DNA of 64,000 nt, taken from NCBI RefSeq assembly GCF_033962415.1, contig NZ_JAVIKH010000005.1, positions 62,001-126,000 on the forward strand, given 5' to 3'. Both the position numbers and the translations under genes were made by a program. This document shows positions 61,283 to 64,000 of this stretch, one piece after another. Every line of letters starts with the position of its first letter. Position 1 is the first letter of the stretch. The stretch comes from Candidatus Cetobacterium colombiensis. GTDB lineage: Bacteria > Fusobacteriota > Fusobacteriia > Fusobacteriales > Fusobacteriaceae. The notes beneath the pieces were generated by a model. The model worked only from the letters and a program-made list of their open reading frames with translations, ran no database searches and was not told the origin of the DNA.

Positions 61283-62444
61283 AAAATTAAAAACTACTTT
61301 TTATGAAACAATTCTTTCAACCTTATCAAAAATTGATTATTTTTTCAACAAGAAGAAAATACAAGAAAAAGAGATTTGGATTATATCAGAAACAGAAAAT
61401 CAAGCTCAAGATAATGGATATTATTTTTTTAAATACATGAGAGAGAGATTTCCAGAGAAAAATATTTACTATGTAATAGGAAAAAATGCACCTAGAATTA
61501 AAGATTTAAAAAATTTAGGAAATATTCTTTATCTTGGAGAATATAAAACAATGTTATATTTGTTAGGAGCTAAATATATATTATCAACACACGGGTTATG
61601 GATGTTACCCTCAGAGTTAGGGATTACAAAAAAAATAACAAAAAAAATGTTAAGTGGAAAAAAAATACGGTTAGGACATGGAATAACGGCGATGAAAAAT
61701 GGGGTAGCTGCATATCATAAAAAAAAATTTTTATTAAATGATTTTGTAGTAGCATCTTCCAGTTTTGAAAAAGATATTTTTATTAATAATTATGGTTATA
61801 ATCAGAATGAAATTTTTGTAAGTGGATTTCCTAGATATGATGATATGGAGAATCAAATTGAAGAAAAGATAATCTTACTTATGCCAACTTGGAGGGATAA
61901 ACAAGATAATTTAGGAGAACAATTTTTAAAAACAGAGTTTTATTTAAAGGTTAAATCACTTTTAAAAAATATTACATTGCAAGAATTTTTAAGAAAAGAA
62001 AATATAAAACTTTATTTATATTTACATGAAAATTTTCAAAAGTATAATGAATATTTTTATGAATTTGAAAATGAAGAAATATATATTGTGAAAAATAAAG
62101 AAAAAAATGTAAAAGAACTTTTAAAAATGTCAACTTGTTTAATTTCAGATTATTCGAGCATAATTTTTGACTTTGCATATATGGATAAACCTGTAATTTC
62201 ATATCAATTTGATTATGAAGATTATATAAATAGTAGAGACGAAAAGCCTTTTATTGATATAGCTTTAGAAATTCCAGCTTTAGTAACAAGAGACGAAGAA
62301 GAGATTGTTAATTTTATAAAAAAATTAGAAGAAAATAAATTTAAACCTTTAAAATCTCAAAAAGATTGTTTAAAAAAGTTTTTTAAATACACTGATAATA
62401 AAAATTGTGAGAGACTTTATAATAGTATTTTAGAAATAAAATGA
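61266..62444 (+). CDS. CDP-glycerol:glycerophosphotransferase family protein
   Basis: A 392-residue protein of the TagB/TagF/SpsB family. IWIISETENQAQDNGYYFFKYM is the typical start of the GT-B-like fold. The donor-site motif is present as TCLISDYSSIIFDFAYMDKPVISYQFD, and a catalytic histidine is plausible in LGHGITAM. Such enzymes move glycerol-phosphate, or a related polyol-phosphate, onto a glycan. In a Gram-negative cell this points to a phosphate-modified O-antigen or capsule. The ATG overlaps the previous gene. Confidence 0.83.
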   Translation: MKRRIEKLKTTFYETILSTLSKIDYFFNKKKIQEKEIWIISETENQAQDNGYYFFKYMRERFPEKNIYYVIGKNAPRIKDLKNLGNILYLGEYKTMLYLLGAKYILSTHGLWMLPSELGITKKITKKMLSGKKIRLGHGITAMKNGVAAYHKKKFLLNDFVVASSSFEKDIFINNYGYNQNEIFVSGFPRYDDMENQIEEKIILLMPTWRDKQDNLGEQFLKTEFYLKVKSLLKNITLQEFLRKENIKLYLYLHENFQKYNEYFYEFENEEIYIVKNKEKNVKELLKMSTCLISDYSSIIFDFAYMDKPVISYQFDYEDYINSRDEKPFIDIALEIPALVTRDEEEIVNFIKKLEENKFKPLKSQKDCLKKFFKYTDNKNCERLYNSILEIK

Positions 62445-62455
62445 GGAGGACTAAA

Positions 62456-63358
62456 ATGAAACCATTAGTAAGTGTTATAATACCAGTTTATAATGTGGAA
62501 AAATATATAGAAGATTGCTTACTTAGTATAATAAGGTCCTCATATAAAAATATAGAGATATTAATAATTGATGATTGTTCTTTAGATAAAGGAGAAACTA
62601 TTATAAAGAAATATCTTCAAATGGATTCGAGAGTAAAACTTTTACAAAATGAAAAAAATAAAGGAGTTTGTTATACTAGAAATAAAGGATTGGAAAATGC
62701 TAGTGGAAAATATGTTATTTTTATAGATGGGGATGATTTTATATCAGAGTCGTGGATAGAGAATTTGGTAAAAATAATAGAAGAAAAAAGTTGCTCAGTG
62801 GTAATTGGAAAATCTAAAAATTATAGAGATGGAAAAATAGATGATTATAAAATAACTGATTTAAAAACTTCTGGATATATGAAATTTGAAAAAATGAGAT
62901 TAAGCAAAAATGGAGTTATTTGGAATAAAATATATGATTTAAATTTTTTGAAAAAAAACTCGATTTTTTTCAGCAAAGAACCTTTAAACTATGGAGAAGA
63001 TTTGGAATTTGTTTATAGAGTATTAAGTAAAGCTGATAAAATTTATTACTCAGAAGTGGGTGAATATTTTTATAGATGCAATAGGCCGTTTTCTCTTTCT
63101 AGAAAAACAGAAAACGAAAAAAGAATTAAAAATTTGACACAAGTTTTAGAAAAATTACTATCCTTTTCTAAGAAAAATGACAAATATAATAAAAAAACTT
63201 TAAAAAAGATAGGTGAAGATATTTTAATAGAACATTTTGAAGATCCGACTATAAAAATTGATATGGATTTAATAAGATCCGTTGGAAGATTTTTACCAGA
63301 GATATATATGTTGAAAAAATTTAGAAAAAAAATTAAAGAAAGAATGGGGTTAAAATGA
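62456..63358 (+). CDS. Family 2 glycosyltransferase
   Basis: A 300-residue GT-A enzyme. VSVIIPVYNVEKYIEDCLLSI, IIDDCSLDKGE and VIFIDGDDFI are the standard nucleotide and DxD motifs. The C-terminal half (YGEDLEFVYRVLSKADKIYY) is typical of the WcaA/EpsH-like group that builds O-antigen and capsule. ATG at 62456 follows GGAGGAC. It ends in an ATGA overlap with the last gene of the window. Confidence 0.87.
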   Translation: MKPLVSVIIPVYNVEKYIEDCLLSIIRSSYKNIEILIIDDCSLDKGETIIKKYLQMDSRVKLLQNEKNKGVCYTRNKGLENASGKYVIFIDGDDFISESWIENLVKIIEEKSCSVVIGKSKNYRDGKIDDYKITDLKTSGYMKFEKMRLSKNGVIWNKIYDLNFLKKNSIFFSKEPLNYGEDLEFVYRVLSKADKIYYSEVGEYFYRCNRPFSLSRKTENEKRIKNLTQVLEKLLSFSKKNDKYNKKTLKKIGEDILIEHFEDPTIKIDMDLIRSVGRFLPEIYMLKKFRKKIKERMGLK

Positions 63359-64000
63359 TAGAAAAAATAAACGAAGAGCTACTTTTTAAATATGGAACGT
63401 ATATTCTTTTTCCATTATTTATTCTTTACCCTTCGAGTCAAAGTGAAATATTTATTTTTTATTTATTATTAACGATAATAAAAGTAAAAAAAGAAGGCTA
63501 TAAAAAATGTGGTTTAGAATTATATATAGGTTTAGCAATATTAGGATTAAGTTTAAGTTTTATAGGAAATTGGCATACAAAAATATTAAAGCAGGTATTT
63601 TCAGTTTTCAAAATATTAATATTGCCTTTATTTATTTATCAATTTAAAGCTATTGAAAATTTAGAAAAAAAACTTTTTTATTTTTTTAACGCTTTGGGAA
63701 TATATGGATTATTGGAGTTTTTAGTTATAAAATCTAAACCTATAAATCCTGGAGCTGCAAGATACTATAGTTATTTAGGGTTTTTTATGGATTCTTCTGT
63801 AGTAGCTTTAAGTGGATACATATATTGTTTTTTATATTTAATAATGAAAAGAGAAAAAACAAATTTTGAAAAAATACTAGGATTATTAGGAACTTTAATT
63901 TTTTCCTATTTAATATTATTGCATCAAGTTAGAGCAACATACCTGAGTTTTCTAACAGTCACAATTATTATTTTAGGATATATTTTTATGAAAATAAGTA
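63355..64000 (+). CDS. O-antigen ligase/polymerase-like membrane protein (3' end outside window)
   Basis: An open frame of 215 codons runs to the window end. It starts at the ATG overlapping the previous stop. Six or more hydrophobic segments are visible, for example EIFIFYLLLTII, LYIGLAILGLSLSF and FSVFKILILPLFIY. The end of the visible part, LLHQVRATYLSFLTVTIIIL, has the R-x-x-Y/W-x-x-F pattern of the WaaL/Wzy superfamily. It is probably the ligase or polymerase of the glycan made by this locus; which one cannot be settled from the fragment. Confidence 0.7.
   Translation, partial: MIEKINEELLFKYGTYILFPLFILYPSSQSEIFIFYLLLTIIKVKKEGYKKCGLELYIGLAILGLSLSFIGNWHTKILKQVFSVFKILILPLFIYQFKAIENLEKKLFYFFNALGIYGLLEFLVIKSKPINPGAARYYSYLGFFMDSSVVALSGYIYCFLYLIMKREKTNFEKILGLLGTLIFSYLILLHQVRATYLSFLTVTIIILGYIFMKIS

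Noticed and set aside
1-64000. CRISPR arrays, tRNA or rRNA genes
   Set aside because: No regular direct repeat with spacers, no cloverleaf and no rRNA-like stretch was seen on either strand.

Overview
The window reads as chromosomal DNA of a member of the Fusobacteriota, most likely Fusobacterium or Cetobacterium. The base composition is very AT-rich and strong GGAGG ribosome binding sites precede most genes. It encodes lineage-typical proteins: a FomA-type major porin, a patatin-like type Vd autotransporter resembling FplA, and several Gram-negative outer-membrane proteins. An LPS-core type glycan cluster is also present. The lifestyle is anaerobic and fermentative: amino-acid transport and decarboxylation, a Cys-type formate dehydrogenase, and PTS uptake of beta-glucosides. 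The genus call is inference; no rRNA or tRNA gene lies in the window.

Layout. 1-5 kb: end of an amino-acid ABC transporter, a K+ channel, the patatin autotransporter and a lipoprotein. 5-9.5 kb: an orphan Rep_3-like initiator divergent from a beta-glucoside PTS operon (IIB, IIC, GH4). 9.5-15 kb: a five-gene operon of a UbiB-like kinase, a PLD-helicase-DUF3427 protein, the HepT/MntA toxin-antitoxin pair and a MutT-like Nudix hydrolase, followed by a structured intergenic region with a candidate small RNA. 15-21.5 kb: argH, a NhaC-family antiporter behind a structured attenuator-like leader, a YfcC-family carrier, and a divergent NSS-family sodium symporter. 21.5-26.9 kb: a second beta-glucoside cassette (ROK kinase, LacI repressor, IIB, IIC, GH1) bounded by two identical terminator hairpins and carrying two LacI-type operators. 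26.9-35.7 kb: a 1879-residue repeat and barrel surface protein, a self-regulating HTH-Fic protein, a GlsB-like stress protein, an outer-membrane protein and a UV damage endonuclease. 35.8-43.2 kb: asparaginase, aspartate 4-decarboxylase and an APC permease, then formate dehydrogenase and a second GlsB-like protein. 43.3-52.5 kb: a small outer-membrane protein, the FomA-like porin, AhpC with a permuted AhpF-like reductase, and two overlapping cyclic-di-GMP genes. 52.5-53.9 kb: a tnpB-only IS element with a visible omega-RNA region. 53.9-64 kb: two divergent arms of an envelope glycan locus (glycosyltransferases, LPS-type kinases, polysaccharide deacetylases, a CDP-glycerol-type phosphotransferase, and the start of an O-antigen ligase-like protein).

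How the parts work together. Both PTS cassettes lack a IIA gene, so a shared IIA elsewhere is implied. The ansA-aspD-permease operon can turn asparagine into alanine plus CO2, a decarboxylation that could generate a proton gradient. ahpC and its reductase form a peroxide-detoxifying pair behind a PerR-like box. The most unusual items are the nhaC-argH leader RNA, the helicase/HepT/MntA/MutT operon, the candidate small RNA near 15.0-15.1 kb, the 31-bp palindrome before the Fic gene, and a response-regulator gene that has lost its phospho-acceptor region next to the IS element. All identifications come from reading motifs; no database search was run.
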